A stretch of 64,000 bases of DNA from an uncultured Eubacteriales bacterium (lineage in GTDB: Bacteria > Bacillota > Clostridia > Oscillospirales > Acutalibacteraceae), in contig CATONX010000001.1 in assembly GCA_951801675.1 (NCBI GenBank), forward strand, positions 180,475 to 244,474. Reading direction: 5' to 3'. A program made the translations under genes and the position numbers. Positions 6,577 to 15,465 of this stretch are shown piece by piece. The notes beneath the pieces were generated by a model that saw only the letters and a program-made list of their open reading frames with translations, ran no database searches and was not told the DNA's origin. Position 1 is the first letter of the stretch, and each line of letters starts with the position of its first letter.

Positions 6577-8670
6577 ATGGATCTCATGTTCCTGACGCCG
6601 GTGGGAGCGGTGCTTGCCATCCTGTTTGCCGTTATGATGGCGGCGCGGGTGCTCAAGTTCTCCGAAGGCTCAGACAAAATGGCGGGCATTGCGATGAACA
6701 TTCGCAAAGGCGCCAACGCGTACTTAAAGCGGCAGTATATGATCGTCGGTATCTTTTTTGCCGCCATGTTCCTGATTCTCCTGGTTCTCGGATTCTCTAC
6801 CGACTTTATCACGCCGTTCGTTCCCTTCGCCTTTATCACCGGCGGTTTCTTCTCCGGCCTTTCCGGCTTTATCGGTATGAAGATCGCCACCGCGGCCAAC
6901 GCCCGTACCGCAAACGCGGCCAAGGAAGGCCTCAACCGCGGCCTGCGAGTTGCGTTCTCGGCCGGTTCGGTCATGGGCTTCATCGTGGTGGGCCTCGGCC
7001 TTCTCGACCTGTCCATCTGGTATTATCTGCTCAAGTACGGTTTTTCTCTTCCCATTGAGCAGGTGACCTCCGCCATGCTGACCTTCGGCATGGGCGCTTC
7101 CAGCATGGCCCTCTTCGCCCGTGTGGGCGGCGGTATCTTCACGAAGGCCGCCGACGTGGGTGCGGACCTGGTCGGTAAAGTGGAAGCGGGCATCCCGGAA
7201 GATGACCCGAGAAACCCCGCCGTCATCGCCGACAACGTGGGCGACAACGTGGGCGACGTGGCCGGCATGGGCGCCGACCTGTACGAGTCCTATGTGGGCT
7301 CCATCATTTCCGCGTCCGCTCTGGGCGTCTCCGCCTTCTCGCACATTGAGGCGGTTTCCGGTGACCAGGCGGTCACCATTCCCATGGCCATGGCCGCCAT
7401 CGGCGTCATTGCCTCTATCCTCGGTTCCTTCCTTGTGAAAACCAAGGAAAACGCCAGCCAGAAGTCACTCCTCTCGGCTCTGCGCCGGGGTACCAACTTT
7501 GCGGCTATCCTCATCGCCATCATCGCCTTCCCGCTGGTGTGGTTCATGCTCGGGCAGGAATATATCGGCATCTACGGCGCGGTGGTTTCCGGCCTCCTTG
7601 CGGGTGTGGGTATCGGCTTCTTCACCGAGTACTTCACCTCTGACAGCTATAAGCCCACCAAGGACCTTGCCGAAACCTCCAAGACCGGTTCCGCCACCAT
7701 CATCATCGGCGGCCTGTCTCTTGGTATGAAGTCCACCTTTGTCCCGGTCGTCATTGTGGGCGCTTCGGTTTTGGTTTCTTACTTCATTTCCGGCGGTGCC
7801 AATGACGCAGGCTTGGGCCTTTACGGCATTGCGATTTCCGCCGTGGGTATGCTTTCCACCCTGGGCATCACCCTTGCGACCGACGCTTACGGCCCGGTTG
7901 CGGACAACGCGGGCGGTATCGCGGAAATGGCCGGCCTTGATCCGGAAGTCCGCCGCCGCACCGATGCCCTCGATTCTCTTGGAAACACCACCGCGGCTAC
8001 CGGCAAGGGCTTTGCCATCGGTTCCGCTGCGTTGACGGCGCTGGCCCTCATCGTGGCTTACACCGACCATATCGCGGAAATCGATCCCAACTTTGTTTTT
8101 GACCTGAGCATCAAAAACCCGGCCGTGCTCATCGGCCTGTTCATCGGCGGTATGCTTCCCTTCCTGTTCGCCGCCCTCACCATGAAGTCGGTGGGCCGTG
8201 CGGCTCAGTCCATTGTTATGGAAGTGCGCCGTCAGTTTAAGGAAATCAAGGGTCTGATGGAAGGCAAGGCGGATGCCGATTACGCCGCTTGCGTCGACCT
8301 GTGCACCAAGTCCTCTCTGCGTGAGATGATCGCCCCGGCCCTCATCGCCATCATCGCCCCCATCGTGGTGGGCCTGATTTTGGGCGTCAACGGCGTGGTC
8401 GGCATGCTGGCGGGCGCCACCGTCTGCGGCTTCCTGCTGGCCATCATGATGGCAAACTCCGGCGGCGCTTGGGACAACGCGAAGAAGTACATCGAAAGCG
8501 GCAAGCTGGGCGGCAAAGGCTCCGACTGCCACAAAGCGGCGGTCGTGGGCGATACCGTGGGCGATCCCTTCAAGGATACCTCCGGCCCGTCCATTAACAT
8601 TCTGATTAAGCTTCTTTCCATGGTGTCCATCGTTTTCGCGGGCGTCGTGGTGGCGTTCTCGATTCTGTAA
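6577..8670 (+). CDS. hppA: K+-dependent membrane-bound ion-translocating pyrophosphatase
   Basis: 697 residues, about 16 membrane helices. The enzyme hydrolyses pyrophosphate and pumps Na+ and/or H+ outward. Metal-PPi ligands are visible in [20 protein letters not shown] and [29 protein letters not shown] has Ala where K+-independent enzymes have Lys, which marks the K+-dependent class; most of those pump Na+. AAAGGGG precedes the ATG at 6577. A terminator follows directly, so the gene is transcribed alone or with the aldolase. It pairs functionally with the PPi-type phosphofructokinase at 31923. Confidence 0.95.
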   Translation: MDLMFLTPVGAVLAILFAVMMAARVLKFSEGSDKMAGIAMNIRKGANAYLKRQYMIVGIFFAAMFLILLVLGFSTDFITPFVPFAFITGGFFSGLSGFIGMKIATAANARTANAAKEGLNRGLRVAFSAGSVMGFIVVGLGLLDLSIWYYLLKYGFSLPIEQVTSAMLTFGMGASSMALFARVGGGIFTKAADVGADLVGKVEAGIPEDDPRNPAVIADNVGDNVGDVAGMGADLYESYVGSIISASALGVSAFSHIEAVSGDQAVTIPMAMAAIGVIASILGSFLVKTKENASQKSLLSALRRGTNFAAILIAIIAFPLVWFMLGQEYIGIYGAVVSGLLAGVGIGFFTEYFTSDSYKPTKDLAETSKTGSATIIIGGLSLGMKSTFVPVVIVGASVLVSYFISGGANDAGLGLYGIAISAVGMLSTLGITLATDAYGPVADNAGGIAEMAGLDPEVRRRTDALDSLGNTTAATGKGFAIGSAALTALALIVAYTDHIAEIDPNFVFDLSIKNPAVLIGLFIGGMLPFLFAALTMKSVGRAAQSIVMEVRRQFKEIKGLMEGKADADYAACVDLCTKSSLREMIAPALIAIIAPIVVGLILGVNGVVGMLAGATVCGFLLAIMMANSGGAWDNAKKYIESGKLGGKGSDCHKAAVVGDTVGDPFKDTSGPSINILIKLLSMVSIVFAGVVVAFSIL

Positions 8671-8680
8671 TTGTTCCTGC

Positions 8681-8723
8681 AAAAGAACCCGGTGCGGCGA
8701 AATGCCGCACCGGGTTCTTTTTT
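8681..8723 (+). terminator. Intrinsic terminator of hppA
   Basis: AAAAGAACCCGGTGCGGC, loop GAAAT, then the exact complement and a T run. Confidence 0.92.
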
Positions 8724-8860
8724 ATAGGTGTGTTTCGCGTCCTGCCGATGCAAGCCGCCGGTAGAGGGGAAGAATCGAGCTGCACACAAGATCGATCATC
8801 CAAACCGGACATCAAACCATGCAAGTATGGCACGTCTTCCGTCCATAGAGAATGCTCTAT

Positions 8861-8889
8861 TTGTAATCCTTTCGGAAATATGCTATACT
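8861..8889 (+). promoter_or_regulatory. Promoter of the methyl-transfer operon
   Basis: -35 TTGTAA (8861-8866), 17-base spacer, -10 TATACT (8884-8889), about 30 bases before the start codon. Confidence 0.8.
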
Positions 8890-8920
8890 CTTTTCAATTT
8901 CTGCGAAGGGAGTGCATGCG

Positions 8921-10663
8921 GTGGAACGGTTTTTTCTGGACGGGGCGTTCGGCACCTATTACCGGCAGGTAAGCGGCAGGTGCGAACGGTGTGAGGAGGC
9001 AAACCTCTTCGATCCCGAAACGGTTTTGCGCATTCACCGGGAATATTTGCAGGCAGGGGCCGGCGGGATCAAAACCAATACCTTCGCCGTGCGCCCCTCC
9101 TTTTCGGAGAACTGGCGGCAGGTGCTGCGCGCAGGCTACCATCTGGCCAAAGAAGCGGCTGGAGAAGGAAAAGCCGTGTTTGCCGACATTGGCTCCATCC
9201 AGTCGGAGGAGACGGCAGGGGAGGAATACCTGGAGGTGGCGCGGGAGTTTTGCGTCTGCGGGGCAAAAAACTTTCTCTTTGAAACCCTCGCCCAGCTCGA
9301 CGATATTCTGCCGGCTGTGGCCCTCATCCGGCAGAAGGACCCGGAGGCGCAGATCTTTGTTTCCTTTGCCGCCTTTTCCGACGGGTATACCCAGAAGGGC
9401 TGCGATTACAAGGAACTTCTGCGCCGGGCGTCCCAGGTGGAAGGAATCGAAGCGGTGGGCCTAAACTGCGTGTGCGGCCCGTCTCATGTCTATCGCCTTC
9501 TGTCCCAGATGGACCGGGCCGGCCTTCGCTTGCTGGCCATGCCGAATGCCGGCTACCCCGCCAACGTGGGCGGGCGTACCGTGTATGAGGACAATCCAGC
9601 CTACTTTGCCGCCAAGCTTTGTGACATCGCGGGCCTCGGCGTGCCGATTTTAGGCGGCTGCTGCGGTACCACGCCCGCCCACATCGCCATGGCGGTGCAG
9701 GCGGTGGAGGGAAAGCCCTCCCAAGAGGTTCCGCCGCCCGCGCCGTCTTTGCAGCAAGCACAGCGGCAGGGCCCCAGCCTCTTCCTGACAGGGATGCAGA
9801 CCGGGCGCAAGGCCGTGGCGGTAGAGATTGATCCTCCGGAGGACTTGGATATCGCAAGGGTGCTGTCCTTCTCGAAAGCTGCGAAGGAAGCCGGCGCCGA
9901 TGTGATTACCGTGGCCGACTCTCCGCTTGCCCGCACCCGGGCGGACAGCTTTCTGGTCGCCGCCCGCATCAAGCGAGAGGTGGGGATCGACGTGCTGCCC
10001 CATCTTTCCTGCCGGGACCGCAATCACATCGCCGTCAAAGGCACCCTGCTAGGCGGCGCCATGGAGGGGATCCGCAATGTCCTCGCCATCACCGGCGACC
10101 CCATCATCCCGCTGGAAAACGGCGTGAGCAAGGGCGTCTTCACCTTCAATTCTTATCGCCTGATTTCCTATATCAAAAGCCTGTCGGAGGATGTGCTGGC
10201 CGCTTCCCCCTATGCGGTGGGAGGCGCGCTCAACGTCAATGCCGAGCGGTTTGACGCGGAGCTCAAGCGGGCGGTCAAGAAGGTGGAATGCGGCGCTCAG
10301 TTTTTGCTGACCCAGCCAATTTTCACCCGGCAGGCGGAGGAAAACCTAAGGAAAGCCAGGAACGCCCTTTCCTGTAAGCTGCTGGCCGGGATTATGCCGG
10401 TAGCGGGGTACAAAAACGCATTGTTTCTCAATAACGAGGTGTCCGGCATTTCCGTACCCGAGGACTTGCTTACCGCCTTGCAAGGAAAGAGCCGGGAAGA
10501 GGCGGCGGATCTGTCCGTGCGCTTTGGTATGGAGGTCATCCGCCGCGTGTTTGACTGCTGCGACGGCTTCTATCTCATGACCCCGTTAAAGCGGATTGAC
10601 CTGACCACACGCCTGGCCCGGGAAATCCGGAATTTTGAAACAGGGAGGAAAGAAACCCTATGA
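8921..10663 (+). CDS. Bifunctional homocysteine S-methyltransferase / methylenetetrahydrofolate reductase
   Basis: 580 residues, two domains. The N-terminal half (to about residue 270) is a homocysteine methyltransferase barrel with its Zn cysteines in GLNCVCGP and GGCCGTTPAH. The C-terminal half (from AVEIDPPEDLD) is a MetF-type barrel with PHLSCRDRN and LAITGDPI, reducing methylene-THF to methyl-THF. There is no cobalamin-binding or activation domain. GTG at 8921 is chosen because AAGGGAG lies 9 bases upstream; an in-frame GTG at 8912 is too close. It overlaps the next gene by 4 bases (ATGA), so the two products are made together. Confidence 0.92.
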   Translation: MERFFLDGAFGTYYRQVSGRCERCEEANLFDPETVLRIHREYLQAGAGGIKTNTFAVRPSFSENWRQVLRAGYHLAKEAAGEGKAVFADIGSIQSEETAGEEYLEVAREFCVCGAKNFLFETLAQLDDILPAVALIRQKDPEAQIFVSFAAFSDGYTQKGCDYKELLRRASQVEGIEAVGLNCVCGPSHVYRLLSQMDRAGLRLLAMPNAGYPANVGGRTVYEDNPAYFAAKLCDIAGLGVPILGGCCGTTPAHIAMAVQAVEGKPSQEVPPPAPSLQQAQRQGPSLFLTGMQTGRKAVAVEIDPPEDLDIARVLSFSKAAKEAGADVITVADSPLARTRADSFLVAARIKREVGIDVLPHLSCRDRNHIAVKGTLLGGAMEGIRNVLAITGDPIIPLENGVSKGVFTFNSYRLISYIKSLSEDVLAASPYAVGGALNVNAERFDAELKRAVKKVECGAQFLLTQPIFTRQAEENLRKARNALSCKLLAGIMPVAGYKNALFLNNEVSGISVPEDLLTALQGKSREEAADLSVRFGMEVIRRVFDCCDGFYLMTPLKRIDLTTRLAREIRNFETGRKETL

Positions 10664-11451
10664 TTCGTATTGGAGAAAAGCTCAACAGCTCCATCCCCAC
10701 CACCCAGAACATGTTCGAAAAGCGCGACCGGGACGCGGTAGTTGCTTTGATTGAAAAGCAAGAGGAGGCCGGTGCCGACTATCTGGACATCAATACCGCC
10801 CTGTGCGCGGATAAGGAACTGGAAACCATGCTCTGGGTCATTGGCCTGGCCATGGAACACAGCGGCTGCGGCATCATGATCGATTCTCCTTCCACCGCCG
10901 TGATGAAGGAAGCCATGGCCGCCTGCAAGGGGCGCAAACTCATCGTCAACTCCGTCACCATTACCGACCGCATGGAGGAAATCGCCCCCCTCATCGCCGA
11001 ATCGGGCGCCGGCGTGGTGGGCATGCCCGTGGGCGGCGACGGGGACCGGGCCAGCCTGGACGGAAGAATGCACAACATCAGCCTTTTGGTGGAAAAGCTG
11101 CGTTCCTTCGGCATTAAGGACGAGCAGATTTACGTGGACATCATGATGGAAGCCGCCGCGTTCGACAGCGAAAGCCCGGCTCTGGCTCTGCGGGTCATCG
11201 GGGAGCTCAAAAACCGGTTCCCGGCGGTCAAAAGCGTGTGCGGCCTTTCGAACGTCTCCTTCGGCCTGCCCGGCCGGGTGAATATCAACATCGCCGCTTT
11301 GTCTGCCGGCGTATTTGTAGGGCTGGATAGCGCCATCCTGGACGTCACCTCTCCAAAGACCCGGCTGGCCCTGCTTTCAGCCGACGTGGTCGCGGGCAAC
11401 GACGAGTACTGCATGGAGTACATCTCCTACCTGCGCGAGCAGGAGGAGTGA
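10660..11451 (+). CDS. Methyltetrahydrofolate:corrinoid methyltransferase (pterin-binding domain protein)
   Basis: 263 residues forming one pterin-binding TIM barrel, as in AcsE, MtgA and the folate domain of MetH. IRIGEKLNSS, GADYLDINTA, MIDSPS, NSVT and CGLSNVSFGLP are the family blocks for folate binding. It moves a methyl group from methyl-THF to a cob(I)alamin protein, which is not encoded nearby. Coupled to the upstream fusion, it probably supplies the missing half of a methionine synthase whose corrinoid protein lies elsewhere; a Wood-Ljungdahl role is the alternative. Confidence 0.9.
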   Translation: MIRIGEKLNSSIPTTQNMFEKRDRDAVVALIEKQEEAGADYLDINTALCADKELETMLWVIGLAMEHSGCGIMIDSPSTAVMKEAMAACKGRKLIVNSVTITDRMEEIAPLIAESGAGVVGMPVGGDGDRASLDGRMHNISLLVEKLRSFGIKDEQIYVDIMMEAAAFDSESPALALRVIGELKNRFPAVKSVCGLSNVSFGLPGRVNINIAALSAGVFVGLDSAILDVTSPKTRLALLSADVVAGNDEYCMEYISYLREQEE

Positions 11452-11678
11452 CGAGGACGGCGGGCTCCAAAGCTTCATCCGGCTCTCAGGCAAGGGGCAG
11501 AACCGTTTGTCTTTTTGCCCCAAGGAAAAAGGAATCGTGCCTCCTTCAAAGACAAGCGGAGAAGGCGGCTTTTGCCGGAACCAAAGGAGACGGCGCCTGG
11601 TAATCCTTGCATTAAAACCGGAGGCTTACCCCATCGGGCAATCCCTGCGCTTTTGCTCTAGAAACGAACATACAGCAA

Positions 11679-11715
11679 GGCCCCTGGGATCCAGTTGGAT
11701 CCCAGGGGCCTTTGT
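11679..11715 (+). terminator. Intrinsic terminator of the methyl-transfer operon
   Basis: GGCCCCTGGGATCC, loop AGTT, exact complement, then TTTGT. Between the stop at 11451 and this hairpin (about 230 bases) I see no gene. It may also slow the convergent CapA transcript. Confidence 0.8.
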
Positions 11716-11732
11716 CAATGAAACAAATGCGA

Positions 11733-13022
11733 TCATTCCCCGGTCAGGCAGGGGACCGAATCGCCAATGACGCCTTGCAGCCGCGTCCAAGCGCGTTTGC
11801 AGAACTCCCAGTCGGCGTTATTGATAAAAATGTCCGGTTTCGTCGGAGCCAGTGCGTACTTGCCCACCGGGATGACCCGATAGCGGTCGGAGGTTTTGGT
11901 ATCCTCCCGGATGTAGGTCATCAAAGGGGTGTACGCGGCGTCTGCAATCTTGACCCCGTCCTTTGTTTTGCGGATGGTCACCGATACCATCTGGCTGGTG
12001 CGGGTCTTGTCCACCTGCACCGAGGATTGGTCGGCGATGAAGTTCCCCAACGAATAAACGATCATCCGGTTTGCGGTGCCATTTAAGGTTTCCACTTGGT
12101 GCAGCTCGGTGGGTTGGGCGGCGTGGGCGTGATTGCCGAGTACGATGTCCGGGCCGTCGGGCGTGTTAATCAGGGCCTTGGCCAGCGCTTTTTGGGTGGC
12201 GTTGGGCGCGTCCTGATACTCGGCGCCCCAGTGAAGAGAGAGAATAACGAAGTCCGCCCCCGCTTCCCGGCATTTGCGCACGTCGCCCAGCAGCCGGTCC
12301 AGGTCCTCGGTGCTGTCGTGGTTAAATTCCCGCATGGCGTACGGCCGGTGCTCTTCCGGAATGGTAACGATCATGCCGTTGTCTCCGTACGAATAGGTGA
12401 CGATGCCGATTTCAATGCCGCCGTAATTGAGGACACAAGGCGTGTCGCACTGCTCTTGGGTCTCATAGGTTCCGTCAAACTCCGCCCCGGCCGCCTGAAG
12501 AGCGGCACGGGTGGCCAAAAGGCCGCTCCAGCGCATGTCGAAGGAATGATTGTTCGCGGTCAAAAAGAAGTTAAAGCCCGCGCCCATGGCGTCGCGGATG
12601 ATCTCGGAAGGATAGTTGAAGCACGGGTAGCTGGAAGGCTTCCTGGAAACGTCCACCGCGCCCTCCAGGTTGACGATTTTCAAGTCCGCCGTCAGCAGCT
12701 TGGACACTTCCGAAAAATACGGCGAAAAGTCGTAGCTGCCGTCCGCCAACAGGGCAGATTGGACCGGCTGGTAATGAAGCAAAATGTCCCCGCAGAACTG
12801 AATGGACACCTCGTCCTCTTTCTTGGTCGGGTGCAGTGGATAAGGGGACACAGGCTCCTCCGGCTCGGACGAAACCGGCAGGGTGCTTTGAACGGATGGG
12901 AGGCTCTGCGTTTGGGAAGGCGCCTCGCTCTGAGAGGAGGTGCCGCCGTCCGTGCAGCCTGCAAAGGTGAGCGCCACCATCAGCGCAAGCAAAAGACAGG
13001 AAACCTTGGTGCGTATCTTCAT
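11733..13022 (-). CDS. CapA-family (poly-gamma-glutamate capsule type) lipoprotein
   Basis: 429 residues. A lipoprotein signal (KVSCLLLALMVALTFAGC) anchors the protein outside the membrane, followed by a Ser/Gln/Pro-rich linker to about residue 85. The rest is the CapA metallophosphoesterase-like domain: FCGDILLHYQ, NLEGAVD, TANNHSFD, SLHWGAEYQ and GNHAHAAQP carry the metal-site residues. CapA proteins take part in polyglutamate capsule handling; enzymatic details are unsettled. GGAG upstream supports the ATG at 13022. It is 19 bases downstream of the TtcA-like gene and shares its promoter. Confidence 0.88.
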   Translation of the reverse strand: MKIRTKVSCLLLALMVALTFAGCTDGGTSSQSEAPSQTQSLPSVQSTLPVSSEPEEPVSPYPLHPTKKEDEVSIQFCGDILLHYQPVQSALLADGSYDFSPYFSEVSKLLTADLKIVNLEGAVDVSRKPSSYPCFNYPSEIIRDAMGAGFNFFLTANNHSFDMRWSGLLATRAALQAAGAEFDGTYETQEQCDTPCVLNYGGIEIGIVTYSYGDNGMIVTIPEEHRPYAMREFNHDSTEDLDRLLGDVRKCREAGADFVILSLHWGAEYQDAPNATQKALAKALINTPDGPDIVLGNHAHAAQPTELHQVETLNGTANRMIVYSLGNFIADQSSVQVDKTRTSQMVSVTIRKTKDGVKIADAAYTPLMTYIREDTKTSDRYRVIPVGKYALAPTKPDIFINNADWEFCKRAWTRLQGVIGDSVPCLTGE

Positions 13023-13041
13023 CTTCCATTCTCCTTTTTTA

Positions 13042-13752
13042 TTACCAGCCGTCGATTCCTGCGCGCTGCATCGCGCCCACAATTTTGATGCGAAGCCGGT
13101 CGTAGTCCTTTTCCAGGTGCCAGAGCAGGTCTTTGATCTCTTGGCGCTTGGTGTTCCCGTCCACGGGGCATTTGCTCTTGACGATGGGAAGCGCTTCCCG
13201 CTTGGCGGCAGAGCGCACCAGCCGCTCCTCCACGAAGATCATGGGACGGATCAGGAAAAGCTCCTTGCGGTCGAGCCAGGTCACCGGGGAAAAGCAGCCG
13301 ATTTTTCCGCCGCACAATAGATTCATCAGAAAGGTTTCCGCTGCGTCGTCAAAGTGATGCCCCAGTGCCAGCCGGTTACACCCGGCTTCTTTGGCCATGT
13401 TATGCAAAATCCCCCGGCGCAGCTTGGCGCACAAAGAGCAGGGATTTTGCTCCTTTCGTTCGTCGAATACAATCTGCCCGAGCTTCGTGCGCTTGAGGAC
13501 GTATTCCACCCCCAGCTCCCCGCACAGCCGGGCAATGGGAGTATAATCGGTGCATTCGCCGCCGAAGCAGGGATCCATAGTCAGCGCAACCAGCTCGAAC
13601 CGTTGGGGAAGATAAGCCCGCAGCCGCGCCAGAGAGGTCAATAGGACCACCGAATCCTTCCCGCCGGATACGCCCACAGCGACCCGGTCACCGTCGGCAA
13701 TCATCTGGTATTGGTCGATGGCACTGCGCAGCAGCCCGTCGATGCGCTGCAT
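13042..13752 (-). CDS. TtcA-family tRNA thiolation ATPase
   Basis: 236 residues. SGGKDS near residue 30 is the PP-loop that adenylates the base. NPCSLCAKLRRG holds the CX2C pair and SKCPVDGNTK the third cysteine that bind an Fe-S cluster in TtcA-type 2-thiocytidine synthases. LALGHHFDDAAET is the second PP-loop block. The exact tRNA position cannot be told in Clostridia. The start ATG at 13752 has GGGGGTGGG before it; an ATG seven codons upstream is possible. Confidence 0.85.
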   Translation of the reverse strand: MQRIDGLLRSAIDQYQMIADGDRVAVGVSGGKDSVVLLTSLARLRAYLPQRFELVALTMDPCFGGECTDYTPIARLCGELGVEYVLKRTKLGQIVFDERKEQNPCSLCAKLRRGILHNMAKEAGCNRLALGHHFDDAAETFLMNLLCGGKIGCFSPVTWLDRKELFLIRPMIFVEERLVRSAAKREALPIVKSKCPVDGNTKRQEIKDLLWHLEKDYDRLRIKIVGAMQRAGIDGW

Positions 13753-13782
13753 AGGACCCACCCCCATTTCCACGTTTGTCCC

Positions 13783-13811
13783 ATTATACCAGAAAGGAAG
13801 GTGCGATGCAA
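13783..13811 (-). promoter_or_regulatory. Promoter of the TtcA-CapA operon
   Basis: Minus strand: -35 TTGCAT (13811-13806), 17-base spacer, -10 TATAAT (13788-13783). Confidence 0.75.
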
Positions 13812-14110
13812 CGAACGGGCGAAAAGGATGCAGTTTGGATACGTTTCTGCCAATCGGTGAGTGACGGGAAGAAGGGGCATGTGCATAAACACTCCAAAAA
13901 GAGACGCCGTTTGAGCTTCTTGGTTCCTAAGCTCGATAAACCGTATTCGCCCAGGAGAAGACCGTAAAACAAAAAATGATTCGCCAGCACAGCCGGCCGG
14001 AGCTAGCCGCGCACGTATAAAGACCGATATGGGTAGTATATCCGCGCGGCTGATAAACAAAACGAAAGAAGCAACGGAATGCAAGACGAGAAAAGTAAAA
14101 TGACAAATGA

Positions 14111-14140
14111 GATTGAGAGAGATTGAGAGAGATTGAGAGA
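14111..14140 (+). repeat. Three perfect tandem copies of GATTGAGAGA
   Basis: GATTGAGAGA occurs at 14111, 14121 and 14131 without change, just upstream of the rplM promoter. A run of this kind can slip in copy number. The rest of 13812-14189 is AT-rich and holds no gene that I can support. Confidence 0.9.
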
Positions 14141-14189
14141 GGATTTTAAAGATTGTGTGGATGTAAATTGAATAAATCTAAAAATCCTC

Positions 14190-14218
14190 TTGACACCGGG
14201 AGGTTCCTGTGATAGTAT
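14190..14218 (+). promoter_or_regulatory. Promoter of rplM-rpsI
   Basis: Consensus -35 TTGACA (14190-14195), 17-base spacer, -10 TAGTAT (14213-14218). Confidence 0.85.
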
Positions 14219-14224
14219 CATGTT

Positions 14225-14358
14225 TGCGTCCGGCCAAATACCGGCCGGTTTTTGTGAACATTCGCCTGCCTGCCTTTGGCAAAGCAGCTTGGTCCATACG
14301 ACGAGAATGAAAAGCCTTTCATTGCGAAACGAGAACATTTTAAGTAGGAGGTACCCTT
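14225..14358 (+). promoter_or_regulatory. Ribosomal protein L13 mRNA leader (candidate)
   Basis: About 134 bases lie between the predicted transcription start and the rplM ATG. Right at the 5' end CCGGCC (14230-14235) pairs with GGCCGG (14243-14248) and is followed by TTTTT, a terminator-like hairpin. Firmicute rplM leaders are known to fold into an L13-binding autoregulatory element; membership in that family is inferred from position and not from an alignment. AGTAGGAGGTACCCTT gives the ribosome binding site. Confidence 0.55.
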
Positions 14359-14787
14359 ATGTCGACCTATATGCCAAAAGCGGGGGAGATCACCCGCAAA
14401 TGGTATGTGCTTGACGCCGCCGGCAAGCCCCTTGGCCGCACCGCCGCCAAGGCTGCTGTTCTTCTGCGCGGGAAGCACAAGCCCACCTTCGCTCCCCATG
14501 TGGACTGCGGCGATCATGTCATCGTGATCAACTGTGCCAAAGCGGTCCTCACCGGCGACAAGCTCAATCAGAAGTATTACCGCCGTCATTCCGGCTGGAT
14601 CGGCGGCCTGCGTGAGACCAAGTACGCAACTCTGATGGCGACCCGTCCCGAGTTAGCCATGGAGCTTGCCGTCAAGGGCATGATTCCGGACACCACCATC
14701 GGCCGCGCAGCCTGCGCCCGCCTGCGTGCTTACAGCGGCGCAGAGCATAAGCATGCCGCGCAGAAGCCCGAAACGTTAGAATTTTGA
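14359..14787 (+). CDS. rplM: 50S ribosomal protein L13
   Basis: 142 residues, the normal size. [19 protein letters not shown] at the N-terminus and [10 protein letters not shown] in the middle are the L13 signatures. It is an early assembly protein of the large subunit. GTAGGAGG precedes the ATG. It is followed directly by rpsI, the universal bacterial pairing; AAGGAGG just after its stop starts S9. Confidence 0.97.
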   Translation: MSTYMPKAGEITRKWYVLDAAGKPLGRTAAKAAVLLRGKHKPTFAPHVDCGDHVIVINCAKAVLTGDKLNQKYYRRHSGWIGGLRETKYATLMATRPELAMELAVKGMIPDTTIGRAACARLRAYSGAEHKHAAQKPETLEF

Positions 14788-14804
14788 GGAAGGAGGCAAT
14801 CGGA

Positions 14805-15206
14805 ATGTACGATACGAAGACCTATTTTTACGGCACTGGCAGAAGAAAGAGCTCGGTTGCCCGTGTAAGAGTCTATCCCGGTTCTGGTAACATCACCATC
14901 AACGACCGCGATATCGACGATTATTTTGGCCTGGAAACCTTAAAGCTGATTGTCCGCCAGCCTCTCGCGCTGACTGGGAACACCGATAAGTTCGACATCA
15001 TCTGCCGCGTAGCCGGCGGCGGTGTAACCGGCCAGGCCGGTGCCATCCGTCATGGTTTGGCCCGCGCGCTGCTGCAGGTGAACTCGGATGAGCTGCGCCC
15101 GATCCTTAAGAAGGCAGGCCTTTTGACCCGCGATCCTCGTATGAAGGAGCGCAAAAAGTACGGACTCAAGGGTGCCCGTCGTGCGCCGCAGTTCTCCAAG
15201 AGATAA
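14805..15206 (+). CDS. rpsI: 30S ribosomal protein S9
   Basis: 133 residues. [20 protein letters not shown] at the start, [14 protein letters not shown] in the middle and the basic end [11 protein letters not shown] are diagnostic; the C-terminal tail reaches the P-site tRNA. ATG at 14805 is chosen over an in-frame ATG at 14784 inside rplM because AAGGAGG lies 9 bases before it. Confidence 0.97.
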   Translation: MYDTKTYFYGTGRRKSSVARVRVYPGSGNITINDRDIDDYFGLETLKLIVRQPLALTGNTDKFDIICRVAGGGVTGQAGAIRHGLARALLQVNSDELRPILKKAGLLTRDPRMKERKKYGLKGARRAPQFSKR

Positions 15207-15280
15207 TTGCCGCACAAGCGTTGGAAAAGGAACAAGGCGCTTTTGCCTTGTCCAGCTTCAACACGAAAAGAACACCATTG

Positions 15281-15313
15281 GAATGCCTCTGTATTTCAGA
15301 GGCATTCTTTTTT
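15281..15313 (+). terminator. Intrinsic terminator of rplM-rpsI
   Basis: GAATGCCTCTG, loop TATTT, exact complement, then seven T. Confidence 0.92.
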
Positions 15314-15382
15314 TGTCTCCGGGAAAGAGAAACTAGCCGGTAAGGCGCTCACCGTCTGCTTACCGGAAAAGGGCTCTTCATG

Positions 15383-15416
15383 CAAAAAAGCCTGCCAGCT
15401 GGCAGGCTTTTTTGCA
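15383..15416. terminator. Bidirectional terminator between rpsI and the phage-particle locus
   Basis: AAAAAAGCCTGCC, loop AGCT, GGCAGGCTTTTTT: the stem has a T run on either strand, so it ends the leftward phage operon and backs up the rpsI terminator. Confidence 0.9.
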
Positions 15417-15465
15417 AATCGTCTTTCTTTGCCTTGTGACAGAAAACACACGATGAAATCAGAAG

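Noticed and set aside
14003..14338. 111-codon minus-strand frame over the rplM promoter
   Set aside because: It covers the promoter, tandem decamers and leader, and its LSQSLSISF repeat arises from the decamers.
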